The translations under genes and the position numbers were made by a program. Of a DNA stretch of 64,000 nt, positions 7,923 to 19,097 are shown one piece after another. The notes under the pieces are model-generated. The model did not search any database. It worked only from the letters and a program-made list of their open reading frames with translations, and was not told where the DNA came from. Source of the stretch: Asanoa ishikariensis (GTDB lineage: Bacteria; Actinomycetota; Actinomycetes; Mycobacteriales; Micromonosporaceae); assembly GCF_900107455.1 (NCBI RefSeq), contig NZ_FNQB01000001.1:434001-498000 (forward strand), written 5' to 3'. Within the stretch, counting starts at the first letter, position 1; each line of letters opens with the position of its first letter.

Positions 7923-8414
7923 GTGGAGATCCGGCCGGCGTCCGCTGAGGACATGCTCTATCTGGAGCGTGTCCTCGGTCCGGAGCGGACGGCCTTCTAC
8001 CGTCATCGCCTGAAACGTCAGGGCGTCGTACTCACCTCCTGGGAAGGCGAGGAGCCGACGGGGGCCGTCTACGTCACCTGGGAACCGGCCGACGAGGACA
8101 TGGTCCGGATCCTCCTGCCCGGCGTTCCGTTCGTGCATCGTCTGCATGTGGCGCCGGGGTTGCGCAACCGGGGCCGGGGCAAGGCGCTTGTCCGGGAGGC
8201 CGAGGAGTTGGACGAGGTGCGGATGGCCGGCCGGCTGGCCGCCGGCGTCGACCTCGACGAGGACCACGTGGCCCGCTGGTGGACGAGGCTGGGCTACCGC
8301 GAGTGGGAGCACGGGATCGCCGAAACCGTTCGGGAGGAGTACGCACCGGACGGCACGGTACGAACGGTGCCGGACCTTTGCCGGATCTTCGTCAAGGATC
8401 TCGATTCAGGCTGA
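7923..8414 (+). CDS. GNAT-family N-acetyltransferase
   Basis: 163 residues from the GTG at 7923. Acetyl-CoA-dependent acyltransferase fold. The acetyl-CoA pyrophosphate loop is visible as LRNRGRGKALV (about 80-90), after the strand VHRLHVAPG. The C-terminal strand has WWTRLGYREWEHG, typical of motif B. The substrate could be a small molecule or a protein amine and is unknown. It is followed 17 bases later by the flavin oxidoreductase gene and may share its transcript. Confidence 0.82.
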   Translation: MEIRPASAEDMLYLERVLGPERTAFYRHRLKRQGVVLTSWEGEEPTGAVYVTWEPADEDMVRILLPGVPFVHRLHVAPGLRNRGRGKALVREAEELDEVRMAGRLAAGVDLDEDHVARWWTRLGYREWEHGIAETVREEYAPDGTVRTVPDLCRIFVKDLDSG

Positions 8415-8431
8415 CTCGGTAGGGTCGGCGG

Positions 8432-9265
8432 GTGCGAATCGGGGTTCTACTGCTGCCGACCGATCCCTGGCGGCAAAGCTTGGCGTTGGCTCAGCGGATC
8501 GAGGAGATGGGCTACGACCATCTCTGGACATACGACCATCTCTCCTGGCGCCGCTACCGCGAACAGCCCTGGCACGCCGCTATTCCATGGCTGACCGGGA
8601 TCGCCGCCGGTACGCACCGGATTCGGCTCGGGACCATGGTGTCCTCGCCCAACTTCCGGCACCCGGTCACGCTGGCCAAGGAGGCCATGACCCTTGATCA
8701 CATCAGCGACGGCCGGCTCACGCTCGGCATCGGCGCCGGTGGGATCGGGTTCGACGCCACCGTGCTCGGTGGGGAGGTGCTCGCACCCGGGGAGCGCGCG
8801 GCCCGGCTCGACGAGTTCGTCGGCACCGTCGACGAGCTTCTGCGCGAGCCCGCGACCTCGCGCCGCGGCGACTTCTACACGGTCGACGAGGCGCGGATGA
8901 TTCCTGGCTGCGTGCAGCGGCCACGCCTGCCGCTGGCGGTCGCCGCCGGTGGGCCGAGGACCATGAAGACCGTCATCGCGTACGCGGACGCGTGGATAAC
9001 CGAGGGCGACCCCGAGAAGATCCGGGCGAACGCCGCGCGGTTGGACGAGTCCGGGCGGCGGATCGATCGGATCCTGCTCGCCGACAACGGTGCCGACCGG
9101 CCGCTGGCCAGCGTTGACGCGTTTGTCGACCTGGTGGGGCGTTATCAGGAGCTCGGGTTCACCGACCTGGTGTTCCATCACCCCCGCCCGGACGACCCGG
9201 TGTGGACCGACGACCCGGCGATGGTCGAGCGGATCGCGACCGAGGTGCTGCCCAAACTGGGCTAG
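8432..9265 (+). CDS. LLM-class (luciferase-like) flavin-dependent oxidoreductase
   Basis: 277 residues from the GTG at 8432, slightly short for the luciferase-like monooxygenase / F420-dependent reductase family, a TIM barrel that uses FMN or F420. The N-terminal strand (MRIGVLLLPTD), LWTYDHLSW, RIRLGTMVSSPNFRHPVTLAKEAMTLD (in part) and DGRLTLGIGAGG are family landmarks. Cofactor and substrate are not determinable by eye. Its TAG stop shares CTAG (9262-9265) with the convergent carbonic anhydrase. Confidence 0.85.
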   Translation: MRIGVLLLPTDPWRQSLALAQRIEEMGYDHLWTYDHLSWRRYREQPWHAAIPWLTGIAAGTHRIRLGTMVSSPNFRHPVTLAKEAMTLDHISDGRLTLGIGAGGIGFDATVLGGEVLAPGERAARLDEFVGTVDELLREPATSRRGDFYTVDEARMIPGCVQRPRLPLAVAAGGPRTMKTVIAYADAWITEGDPEKIRANAARLDESGRRIDRILLADNGADRPLASVDAFVDLVGRYQELGFTDLVFHHPRPDDPVWTDDPAMVERIATEVLPKLG

Positions 9266-9756
9266 TCGGCCGCGACCTCTTCGAGGCGGGCGGTGGCGAT
9301 GTCGAACACGAAGCCGCGTACGTCGTCGCGGTGCGGCAACCAGGCGCAGCCCCGTACCGTCGCGATCGACTTTCGTGCGGTTTGCCGGATGTCGCTGAAG
9401 CCCGGCACGTTCCAGTGGGGCTCGACGCCGGTTTCCTCGGTGAGGCGCTCGCGGAACGCGTCGTCGTCGAAGCCCTCCATGCCGCACTCGGTGTGATGGA
9501 TGATCACGATCTCGCGAGTGCCCAGGGAGCGTTGGCTGACCGCCAGTGACCGGAGCACGTCCTCGGTCGGCAGGCCGCCGGCGTTGCGGATCAGGTGGGC
9601 GTCACCGATCTCGAGACCGAGTGCGCCGAACAGGTCCAGCCGGGAGTCCATGCAGGCGACGACGGCCAGCCGCAGCTTCGGCCGCTGGGGGCGGGGCCCC
9701 GGGAACGTCTCGGCGTAGGACTCGTTGGCGTGCAAGAGGTGGTCAATGGCGGACAC
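9262..9756 (-). CDS. Beta-class carbonic anhydrase
   Basis: 164 residues. Reversible hydration of CO2 to bicarbonate, cytoplasmic. Zinc ligands are visible: Cys35 in ACMDSR (with the Asp37-Arg39 dyad), His88 and Cys91 in IIHHTECG. RNAGG (57-61) is also canonical. The length fits the short actinobacterial type (Rv1284-like). It appears monocistronic, about 100 bases from the Ohr gene on the same strand. Confidence 0.92.
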   Translation of the reverse strand: MSAIDHLLHANESYAETFPGPRPQRPKLRLAVVACMDSRLDLFGALGLEIGDAHLIRNAGGLPTEDVLRSLAVSQRSLGTREIVIIHHTECGMEGFDDDAFRERLTEETGVEPHWNVPGFSDIRQTARKSIATVRGCAWLPHRDDVRGFVFDIATARLEEVAAD

Positions 9757-9857
9757 AACGTGGAGTACAACAGACCCGCGGCCCGGCCGGCGACAACTTC
9801 CCGCGGTTTGCCGTGCATGTCACGGACGAAATCCCAGCCGGGCCCGGGTACGGGCCG

Positions 9858-10295
9858 CTAGTCGACCGGCTTGCCGTTGGCGGTCAGGTTGACGTCGATG
9901 TTGCCTCGGGTGGCGTTCGAGTACGGGCAGATGGAGTGCGCGACCCGTACCAGCTCGACTGCCTGGTCCGGGTCGGTGATCGAGGGGAGGGTGACGTCGA
10001 GGTCGACGACCAGCGTGAACCCGCCGGTGCCGGTGGGCAGCAGGCCGACCTTGGCGTCGATGGTCGCGTCGCCGGCCTCGACGTGCCCACGCCGGGCCGC
10101 GCCGGCCAGGGCGGACTCGAAGCAGGCCGCGTAGCCGACCGCGAAGAGCTGTTCGGGGTTGGTGCCGCCGCCCTCGCCACCCATCTCGACAGGAGTGCGG
10201 AGGTCGACCTCGAGCGCGCCGTCGGAGGTACGGGCGTGACCGTGCGCGCGACCGCCGGCCACGTGGGCCTCAGCGGTATAAAGAACCTTTGCCAT
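9858..10295 (-). CDS. ohr: Organic hydroperoxide resistance protein (Ohr/OsmC family)
   Basis: 145 residues. Thiol peroxidase that reduces organic hydroperoxides, usually recycled by lipoylated proteins. Catalytic Cys58 (YAACFESAL) and resolving Cys123 (SICPYSNATRGN) are both present; the catalytic Arg is probably in the N-terminal segment. The C-terminal SNATRGNIDV with Ohr-type spacing favours Ohr over OsmC. No OhrR regulator lies immediately beside it; the nearest MarR is at 11565. The 26-bp repeat array lies directly upstream of its start. Confidence 0.88.
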   Translation of the reverse strand: MAKVLYTAEAHVAGGRAHGHARTSDGALEVDLRTPVEMGGEGGGTNPEQLFAVGYAACFESALAGAARRGHVEAGDATIDAKVGLLPTGTGGFTLVVDLDVTLPSITDPDQAVELVRVAHSICPYSNATRGNIDVNLTANGKPVD

Positions 10296-10312
10296 GCAGC
10301 TAAATTAGCTCG

Positions 10313-10679
10313 CGCCTAGGCCGGGTGAAGGTGCCTGGCGCCTGGGCGGGGTGAGGGTGCCTGGAGCGCCTGGGCGGGGTGAAGGTGCCTGCCGTCGAGG
10401 GCGGGGTGAGGGTGCCTACCGCTTGGGCGGGGTGAGGGTGCCTGGCGCCTGGGCGGGGTGAGGGTGCCTACCGCTTGGGCGGGGTGAGGGTGCCTGGCGC
10501 CTGGGCGGGGTGAAGGTTCCTGGCGCCTGGGCCGGGTGAAGGTGCCTCCCGCCTAGGCGGGGTGAAGTGCCACCCGCCAAGGCGGGGTGGAAATGCCTGG
10601 CGCCCAGGCCGGGTGGAAGTGCCTGGCGCCTAGGCCGGGTGGGGGTGCCCGGCGCCTCGGTCGGATGGAGGTGTCGTGC
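10313..10679. repeat. 26-bp tandem minisatellite, about 14 copies
   Basis: Head-to-tail units close to CGCCTGGGCGGGGTGAGGGT followed by GCCTGG. Fourteen copies can be counted from 10313 to 10679. The central copies (about 10340-10510) are nearly identical and the outer ones degenerate, especially toward 10560-10680. Unit length is mostly 26 bp, with small indels, so it is not a coding repeat. There are no unique spacers. It fills most of the 441-bp gap between the Ohr start (10295) and the LapA-like gene (stop at 10737). Some units contain the palindromes GCCTAGGC or GGCGCC. Confidence 0.92.
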
Positions 10680-10736
10680 AGCCAGGCGGGCACCCCGGGC
10701 CCGTCGTGGTCCGGCCCCCGGATGCGAAACCCGGGC

Positions 10737-11033
10737 TTAGCGCCAGTTGCGTTCCTTGCGGGTTGCCCGGCGGAGCTGCAGGATCCTGGCCGCGAACGGA
10801 ATCGACGCGATCAGCGCGCCGCCGATGGCGGCCAGCAGTAGGGCCACGCCGAGCGGCATCGTGAAGTCGACGGTCAGGAAGTGGATGCGCACGCTGTCGA
10901 GGTTTTGCAGCACGAAGACCAAAAGGAAGGCCAACAGGATCAGCCCGATGATCAGCATGATCCACGACCAGCCGATCTTGGTGCGGCGCATCTCGTCGGG
11001 CAGCGTGCCCTTGCTGGAAACGGACCGACTCAT
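10737..11033 (-). CDS. LapA-domain (DUF1049) membrane protein
   Basis: 98 residues from the ATG at 11033, which has GAGGTGA upstream; a GTG three codons earlier is possible. Two membrane helices (about 23-47 and 58-80) flank a short segment with the family pattern LQNLDSVRIHFL. The C-terminus is basic (RRATRKERNWR). LapA/YciS relatives act in envelope or LPS assembly in Gram-negatives; in actinobacteria the role is unknown. Confidence 0.8.
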   Translation of the reverse strand: MSRSVSSKGTLPDEMRRTKIGWSWIMLIIGLILLAFLLVFVLQNLDSVRIHFLTVDFTMPLGVALLLAAIGGALIASIPFAARILQLRRATRKERNWR

Positions 11034-11102
11034 GCCAGTCACCTCATCCCATAACTACTCCTAACTTTAGCCCCTGAATCCGAAAAATCCGCACAGAAGG
11101 CA

Positions 11103-11471
11103 TCAGCGCAGTCGGCCCTCGTCGCCACCGGCGCAGGCCGATGCCACCGTCGCGTAGGCCGGGACCTGGCGGGTCAGGCCGACCACGCCGAGCAGCTTGT
11201 GAATGAACGGGGACGGCGCGGCGAGCGCGAGATAGCCACCCTCGGCCGCGCACCGCCGATGCGCGTCTACGAAGGTGGACAGGCCGATCGAGTCGCAGAA
11301 GCCGAGCAGTGCCAGGTCGATGACGATGCGGTTCGTCGGGCGATCGAGCAGCTCCTCGATGGCCATCGCGAGCTCCGCCGCGGTGTCGACGCCGAGCTCT
11401 CCAGCGAGCTTCACGATCGTCACGCCGCCGGCTGGCGCCTCGGCAACTGAGATGCGCACGAGAACCCCCAT
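11103..11471 (-). CDS. STAS-domain anti-sigma-factor antagonist
   Basis: 122 residues, a single STAS domain of the SpoIIAA/RsbV type. These bind anti-sigma kinases when dephosphorylated. The phosphoacceptor is probably Ser61 in GFCDSIGLSTFV. A GGAAG ribosome site lies 8 bases before the ATG. No partner kinase or sigma factor is adjacent. A second STAS protein is encoded at 45600, so the organism likely has a branched partner-switching network. Confidence 0.85.
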   Translation of the reverse strand: MGVLVRISVAEAPAGGVTIVKLAGELGVDTAAELAMAIEELLDRPTNRIVIDLALLGFCDSIGLSTFVDAHRRCAAEGGYLALAAPSPFIHKLLGVVGLTRQVPAYATVASACAGGDEGRLR

Positions 11472-11541
11472 TCTCGTCTTCCGCCAAACCGTAACTTCGC
11501 TCTAGGTCATACAACGGACAACAAGTGCGGGTGCCGGGAAT

Positions 11542-11560
11542 TACCTCTGTGTACGAGGTA
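11542..11560 (+). promoter_or_regulatory. Operator overlapping the MarR gene's ribosome site
   Basis: TACCTC-N7-GAGGTA inverted repeat. The right arm contains GAGG, the Shine-Dalgarno of the gene starting at 11565. Binding of the MarR product here would block its own expression. The same transcript likely runs into the ABC exporter. Confidence 0.55.
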
Positions 11561-11564
11561 CTTT

Positions 11565-12050
11565 ATGAAGATGACCGACGGCAGTCACAGCGCGGAGGTA
11601 GTCGGCGAGTTGATGTCCATCACCGCCGGCCTGCGCCGGCTCTCCCGGCGCCGCACGGCCGAGGCGGTCGCGGTGCCGCCGCTGCCGGAGGCCCAGCGCG
11701 AGCTCCTGTTCGTGGTCGCCAACCAGCCCGGCATCGGCATCGCCGCCGCGGCCTCGGCACTCGACCTGGCCGGCAACTCGGTCAGCACCCTGGTCAACCA
11801 GCTCGTCGAGGCGGGCCTCCTGCAACGCGAGCCGGACCCGGCCGACCGGCGCGCGGCCCGGCTCACGCTGACCGACAAGGCGCGGCAGCGGATCGCGGCC
11901 TGGCGGGCCGCCCGGGCCGCGCTGCTCGGTCAGGCCCTGGACCGCGCGGACCCCGAAGACCGCGCCGCCATCGCCGCCGCCCTGCCGGCCCTGCGCCGGC
12001 TGCTCGACCAGGTGCGCGCCGACGTCGCGGACCCGGGGAGGGACGGATGA
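11565..12050 (+). CDS. MarR-family transcriptional regulator
   Basis: 161 residues. Winged-helix repressor, with the recognition helix region at about 65-100 (AAASALDLAGNSVSTLVNQL) and the wing in REPDPADRRAARLTLTDKA. It is followed on the same strand by a drug-type ABC exporter (12201-13791), the presumed target, and probably senses the exported compound. The ATG at 11565 has GAGGT upstream; ATG 11571 is an alternative. Its 3' end is the first copy of an imperfect duplication reaching 12200. Confidence 0.87.
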   Translation: MKMTDGSHSAEVVGELMSITAGLRRLSRRRTAEAVAVPPLPEAQRELLFVVANQPGIGIAAAASALDLAGNSVSTLVNQLVEAGLLQREPDPADRRAARLTLTDKARQRIAAWRAARAALLGQALDRADPEDRAAIAAALPALRRLLDQVRADVADPGRDG

Positions 12051-12200
12051 GGGAGTTGGCCCTGGACGGGGTGGTTCGTCGCGGCCGAGGTGCGTCGGCT
12101 GGCCGACCGGAAGGCCGCCGACGTCGCGGACCCGGGAGGGACGCATGACCGAGTTGGCCCTGAACCGGGCGCCCGACGTGGTCGACCTTGGGAGGGACGC
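11998..12200 (+). repeat. Duplicated gene-junction segment before the ABC ATPase
   Basis: About 78 bases at 11998-12075 (the MarR tail, ribosome site and an ATG) recur imperfectly at 12099-12176, a period near 101 bases. A third partial copy of the ribosome-site/start part (GGGAGGGACGCATGA) is used by the ATPase gene at 12201. Start-like ATGAs at 12047 and 12146 open frames of only 33 and 18 codons. It looks like tandem duplication of the intergenic junction, or remnants of a lost gene. Confidence 0.75.
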
Positions 12201-13010
12201 ATGAGCGAGTCCGCGGTTTCCGTGCGTGGCCTGCACTATCAGTTCGGGGAGACCAAGGCGGTCGACGGCGTCGACCTGACCGTGCTGCGCGGCGAGATCT
12301 TCGGGTTGCTCGGCCCGAACGGCGCCGGCAAGACGACCACCATCCGGGCGATCACGGCGCTGTTGCCCGTACCCGCTGATGTGATCTCGGTCTTCGGTCT
12401 TGATGTCGCGAAGCGGCGGATGGCCGTGCGCAGACTGATCGGCTACGTGCCGCAGCAGCTTTCCGCGGACGGATCGCTGTCCGGTGTCGAGAACGTCGCG
12501 CTGTTCGCCCGGCTGTTCGACGTGCCGCGCAGCCAGCGCAAGGAGAAGGTCGCCGAGGCGCTGGACATGATGGGCCTGACCGACGCCGCCGGGCGACTGG
12601 CGAAGACCTATTCGGGCGGCATGATCCGCCGGCTGGAGCTCGCCCAGGCACTGGTCAGCTCGCCGCAACTGCTGATCCTCGACGAGCCGACGATCGGGCT
12701 CGACCCGATTGCCCGGGGCAGCGTGTGGGAACGGATCGCCGCCGTCCGCGCGGAGACCGGCATGACCGTGCTGCTGACCACCCACTACATGGAGGAAGCC
12801 GAACAGTCCTGCGATCGCGTCGGCCTGATGCACCAAGGGAAGCTCGGCTTGCTCGGCACTCCGCGCGAGCTGATCGACGGCCTCGGCAAGGGGCCTGAGG
12901 GGACGCTCGAGGACGTCTTCCGCGCGTACTCCGGTGGCTCGTTCGAAGACGAACAGAAGGGACTGCGCGATGTCCGTGCCACTCGCCGCACCGCTGGCCG
13001 GCTCGGTTGA
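12201..13010 (+). CDS. ABC exporter ATP-binding protein (DrrA-like)
   Basis: 269 residues from the ATG at 12201 with a GGGAGGGA ribosome site. Walker A GPNGAGKTTT, Q-loop YVPQQ, signature YSGGMIRRLELA, Walker B LLILDEPTIGLD and the switch histidine in LLTTHYMEEAEQ are all present, so it is catalytically competent. With the downstream permease it forms an ABC-2-type exporter like the daunorubicin DrrAB system. Its 3' end overlaps the permease start by 41 bases. Regulation is probably through the upstream MarR gene. Confidence 0.92.
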   Translation: MSESAVSVRGLHYQFGETKAVDGVDLTVLRGEIFGLLGPNGAGKTTTIRAITALLPVPADVISVFGLDVAKRRMAVRRLIGYVPQQLSADGSLSGVENVALFARLFDVPRSQRKEKVAEALDMMGLTDAAGRLAKTYSGGMIRRLELAQALVSSPQLLILDEPTIGLDPIARGSVWERIAAVRAETGMTVLLTTHYMEEAEQSCDRVGLMHQGKLGLLGTPRELIDGLGKGPEGTLEDVFRAYSGGSFEDEQKGLRDVRATRRTAGRLG

Positions 13011-13791
13011 CATCGACCGCCGGATGGGGCCGCGGCTGATCCTGTCGCGGGTCGTGGCGCTGTGCGTCGTCGAGCTTCAGAAGCTCTCCCACGACCGCAG
13101 CGAGCTGATCACCCGCGCCGTACAACCGGCGCTCTGGCTGGTCATCTTCGGCGTCACGTTCACCAAGCTGCACGCGATCCCGACCGGCGGGGTGCCGTAC
13201 CTCGACTTCCTCGCACCCGGCGTGCTGGCCCAGTCGGCGCTGTTCGTGTCGATCTTCTACGGCATCCAGATCATCTGGGAACGCGACGCCGGTGTGCTGG
13301 CCAAGCTGATGGTCACCCCGACCCCGCGGGCCGCGCTGGTCACCGGGAAGGCGTTCGCTGCCGGCGTTCGCGCGCTCGCCCAGGCGGTCGTCGTGTACGC
13401 GATAGCCGAACTGCTCGGCGTCCGCTTCACCGTCAACCCGCTCAAGCTGCTCGGCGTGGTCGTCGTCGTGCTGCTCGGCGCCGCGTTCTTCTGTTGCCTG
13501 TCCGTCACCATCGCCGGACTGGTGCTGTCGCGTGACCGCATGATGGGAATCGGCCAGGCGATCATGATGCCGCTGTTCTTCGCTTCCAACGCGCTTTATC
13601 CGGTGTCACTGATGCCCGGCTGGCTCCAGGTGGTCAACCACGTGAACCCGTTGAGCTATCAGGTGGAAGCCTTGCGTGGACTGCTGATCGGCACCCCGGC
13701 CCGCCTGCCGTTGGACTTCGCGGTGCTGGTCGTGGCGACCGCGGTGGGCATCGCGGCAGCCTCCGGACTTCTGGCGCGATTGGCACGATAG
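12970..13791 (+). CDS. ABC-2 type exporter permease (DrrB-like)
   Basis: 273 residues from the ATG at 12970. Six predicted membrane helices in the ABC-2 fold. Landmarks are [52 protein letters not shown] and the C-terminal [12 protein letters not shown] with [16 protein letters not shown]. The start lies inside the ATPase gene (41-base overlap), so the two are translationally linked. Likely exports a hydrophobic drug or lipid. Confidence 0.9.
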   Translation: MSVPLAAPLAGSVDIDRRMGPRLILSRVVALCVVELQKLSHDRSELITRAVQPALWLVIFGVTFTKLHAIPTGGVPYLDFLAPGVLAQSALFVSIFYGIQIIWERDAGVLAKLMVTPTPRAALVTGKAFAAGVRALAQAVVVYAIAELLGVRFTVNPLKLLGVVVVVLLGAAFFCCLSVTIAGLVLSRDRMMGIGQAIMMPLFFASNALYPVSLMPGWLQVVNHVNPLSYQVEALRGLLIGTPARLPLDFAVLVVATAVGIAAASGLLARLAR

Positions 13792-13915
13792 TCCGCTCAC
13801 ACTCCGGTCCGCCGGCCGGAAAAGCGTCATCACATCCGGGTATTCTCGACGGTCGCTCCGGTGGTCGGGATTTCCCCCGATGGGGGGCGGGTCGGCAACC
13901 GGAAGGAATGCGGCG

Positions 13916-17533
<3,618 letters not shown>

Positions 17534-17536
17534 GCG

Positions 17537-18397
17537 ATGGCCGAGCTTCTGCTGCCCGTCGGTGACGCCACGCTGTGCGCCGAGACGTTCGGTGCCGCCG
17601 GCGACCCGGCCGTCCTGCTGCTCGGCGGGGCGGCCTCGTCGATGGACTTCTGGGCTTCTGATTTCTGCGCCTCGCTGGCCGCCGCCGGCCGGTTCGTCAT
17701 CCGCTACGACAACCGCGACACCGGCCGGTCGACGAGCTATCCGGTTGGTCAGCCCGGTTACACCGGCGCGGCGCTCACCACCGACGCGCTCGGGGTGCTC
17801 GACGCGCTCGGCATCACCCGCGCCCACCTGGTCGGCGTCTCGATGGGCGGCGGGGTCGCACAGGAACTGGCGGTCACCCACCCGGACCGGGTGGCCTCGA
17901 TCACGCTGATCGCGACGGGCGCCGCGCTGTCACGACCGGCGGACTCCGAGCCGTTGCCGCCGCCCGCCGAGCGGATCCAGGCGCTGTTCACGGCCGCTGC
18001 GCCGGCGCCGGACTGGACTGACCGGACGGCCGCGATCGAGCGTGTGGTGGCCGATCTCGCGACGTTCGGCGGCTCGGTGACGCTGAGCCCGGCGGAGGCG
18101 CGGTCGGTGGCGACGACCGCCTTCGACCGCACCACCGACTTCGCGGCCAGCCAGACCAACCACTGGATCCTCGAACAGGGCCCGCCGGACCCGCATGCCC
18201 TGACGGACATCGCCGTGCCCACGCTCGTTTTGCACGGAACCGAGGACCCGTTCTTCCCGTTCCCGCACGGCGAGGCGTTGGCCCGGGAGATCCCGGGCGC
18301 CCAACTCGTGCCGATGCCGGGAGTTGGCCACGAGTACCCGCCTCCGCAGGTGTGGCCGACCGTCCTGCCAGCGATCGTCGCCCACACGGGCGGTTAG
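17537..18397 (+). CDS. Alpha/beta-fold hydrolase
   Basis: 286 residues, starting 3 bases after the metH stop and therefore probably co-transcribed. The nucleophile elbow is GVSMGGG (Ser), the acid is probably the Asp in LHGTEDPFFP, and the histidine lies in VGHEYPPP. RYDNRDTGRST is typical of the haloperoxidase/epoxide-hydrolase-like branch. Whether it has any role in methionine metabolism is unclear; the tight spacing may only mean operon membership. A strong terminator follows. Confidence 0.86.
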   Translation: MAELLLPVGDATLCAETFGAAGDPAVLLLGGAASSMDFWASDFCASLAAAGRFVIRYDNRDTGRSTSYPVGQPGYTGAALTTDALGVLDALGITRAHLVGVSMGGGVAQELAVTHPDRVASITLIATGAALSRPADSEPLPPPAERIQALFTAAAPAPDWTDRTAAIERVVADLATFGGSVTLSPAEARSVATTAFDRTTDFAASQTNHWILEQGPPDPHALTDIAVPTLVLHGTEDPFFPFPHGEALAREIPGAQLVPMPGVGHEYPPPQVWPTVLPAIVAHTGG

Positions 18398-18431
18398 TGA
18401 CGCCCGTTGACGGCGTAACGTGATCATCGCT

Positions 18432-18470
18432 CGCCAGCCGTGCCTCTGTCGGCGTGTCGCACGGCTGGCG
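18432..18470 (+). terminator. Terminator of the metH-hydrolase transcript
   Basis: A 12-bp perfect stem, CGCCAGCCGTGC (18432-18443) pairing with 18459-18470, with a 15-base loop, 35 bases after the hydrolase stop. Confidence 0.8.
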
Positions 18471-18538
18471 GGCCTGGGGCCATCGTCACGTCCGGAAGCC
18501 GCCAGCTTCGCGCTCCGCGAGGCCGAAGACTTGGTGCC

Positions 18539-18988
18539 ATGCGGATCCATGCGATTTCCTCGCGGACTCTTACCGGCGTACGCACCAGCGGGCGCGACGT
18601 CTCCGGCCACCCCGTCGAGCCGGTTGTCGCCGGCGGCGGTGAGCCGTTGCGGTGCTGCCTTCGAGATGCCCAGGAGGGCGAGGACCTGATCCTCTTCGGG
18701 TACGAGCCCGCGCTGCCGGCCAGCCCGTACCGCGAGATAGGTGCGGTCTTCGCACACGCCACTTCTTGTCCCACCGCGCCGGCGGCCGGCTATCCGGCGG
18801 ACTGGCGGGGGCGGCGGCAGGTGCTGCGGGCGTACGACGAGCGGGGTTGGATCCATCCGGCGACCCGCGAGCACGACGGCACCGACCCTGAGGCGGTCAT
18901 CGCCTCGCTTCTTGCCGATCCCTCGGTCGTCCAAGTCCACAGCCGCAACGTCGCCTACGGCTGCTACATGTTCGCGATCACGCGCTGA
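18539..18988 (+). CDS. DUF1203 family protein
   Basis: 149 residues from the ATG at 18539 (MRIHAIS); the open frame further upstream crosses the terminator and is not coding. Family features are CCLRDAQEGEDLILFGY, SPYREIGAVFAHA and the C-terminal RNVAYGCYMFAI. DUF1203 proteins are small cytoplasmic proteins of unknown function. No operon partner: it lies between a terminator and the c-di-GMP enzyme gene. Confidence 0.8.
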   Translation: MRIHAISSRTLTGVRTSGRDVSGHPVEPVVAGGGEPLRCCLRDAQEGEDLILFGYEPALPASPYREIGAVFAHATSCPTAPAAGYPADWRGRRQVLRAYDERGWIHPATREHDGTDPEAVIASLLADPSVVQVHSRNVAYGCYMFAITR

Positions 18989-19097
18989 GGCCCCGGGCGG
19001 TGTCCCGGTTCACTGTCCGCAACTCTTGAAGCCACCCTGCGTGAGGCGTTAACTGGGCAGTCGTTCGTAACGCCAGGTAATTGTAGGGAGACAATAG

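Noticed and set aside
10313-10679. CRISPR array
   Set aside because: Units are contiguous 26-bp copies with no unique spacers and no cas genes nearby; it is a minisatellite.
12048-12200. Two mini-genes (33 and 18 codons) before the ABC ATPase
   Set aside because: They are explained by the duplicated junction and encode no recognisable peptides.
13792-13915. Cobalamin or SAM riboswitch before metH
   Set aside because: The leader is only 124 bases and lacks the recognisable B12-box or SAM-riboswitch core; GGTCGGCAACC alone is not enough.
19030-19097. c-di-GMP (GEMM) riboswitch before the GGDEF/HD-GYP gene
   Set aside because: Only a simple inverted repeat is present; the conserved GEMM core is missing.
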